Assembly: GCA_964444835.1 (NCBI GenBank)
Contig: CAYUIT010000016.1
Coordinates: forward strand, 1-64,000
Length of the DNA: 64,000 nucleotides
Origin: CADEED01 sp964444835
GTDB lineage: Bacteria; Pseudomonadota; Gammaproteobacteria; Steroidobacterales; Steroidobacteraceae
Reading direction: 5' to 3'
Positions 63,973 to 64,000 of this stretch are shown one piece after another. The notes beneath the pieces are model-generated. The model saw only the letters and a program-made list of their open reading frames with translations. It had not been told where the DNA came from and made no database searches. Both the position numbers and the translations under genes were made by a program. The first letter of the stretch is position 1. Each line of letters opens with the position of its first letter.

Positions 63973-64000
63973 ATGGCTGAACACCCTACACTGCCCAGTA
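63973..64000 (+). CDS. Possible start of a further gene, cut by window edge
   Basis: An ATG after GGAATGAGCGC opens a frame (MAEHPTLPS) that stays open to the window edge. Nine codons are too few to identify a product. Confidence 0.25.

Overview
The window is GC-rich, densely coded bacterial DNA with many short or overlapping gene junctions. TonB-dependent receptors, an Entner-Doudoroff operon, a glutathione-linked formaldehyde pathway and a bufferin-type cluster point to an aerobic, Gram-negative, glycan-eating proteobacterium. A gammaproteobacterium near Xanthomonadales/Steroidobacterales is my guess; nothing here proves it. I see no rRNA, tRNA, CRISPR array or insertion sequence.

1-10.4 kb looks like a locus for using 3-hydroxybutyrate (PHB) oligomers. 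A minus-strand operon encodes a TonB receptor, acyl-CoA ligase, alpha/beta hydrolase, 3-hydroxybutyrate-oligomer hydrolase and GntP-type permease. Divergent from it are a TetR regulator, a 3-hydroxybutyrate dehydrogenase and an FAD monooxygenase. Two tandem near-palindromes lie in the divergent promoter region.

10.4-18.3 kb holds sucrose genes: ROK fructokinase, TonB receptor, a CPA2 antiporter, sucrose phosphorylase and a LacI repressor. The palindrome TGCAATCGATTGCA (or a one-mismatch copy) precedes the receptor, sucrose phosphorylase, zwf-edd-eda (39.9-43.8 kb) and an MFS sugar transporter (43.8-45.0 kb), which suggests one regulon split across about 30 kb.

18.5-39.0 kb is a second, larger glycan locus, most simply read as a beta-1,2-glucan (sophoro-oligosaccharide) utilisation system. 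It holds a GH144-type endoglucanase, a complete ABC sugar importer, a GH1 beta-glucosidase, a GH94 oligoglucan phosphorylase, a flavin-dependent halogenase, an Oar-type TonB receptor, two paralogous LacI regulators and a 1046-residue discoidin-containing protein with a glycosidase-like barrel that I cannot place in a named family. AAACGTTT-centred operators sit at three of its promoters. A broken SGNH hydrolase gene lies just beyond.

45-58 kb is mixed: formaldehyde detoxification (S-formylglutathione hydrolase and hydroxymethylglutathione dehydrogenase), a GAF-GGDEF-EAL protein with a degenerate GGDEF site, a 2OG-Fe(II) oxygenase, a DUF937 protein, an M14 peptidase, an unrecognised membrane protein, a VOC protein, an AraC regulator and two secreted proteins of unknown function. 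57.7-60.1 kb is a four-gene bufferin-like RiPP operon (DUF2282 precursor, DUF692/MNIO enzyme, DUF2063 partner, DoxX) with a 10-bp inverted repeat upstream of the precursor. The window ends with an SDR, modBC without modA, and a TerC-family protein.

Across the whole window the 7-mer CTAACAA/TTGTTAG is far commoner than base composition predicts, in both orientations relative to genes.
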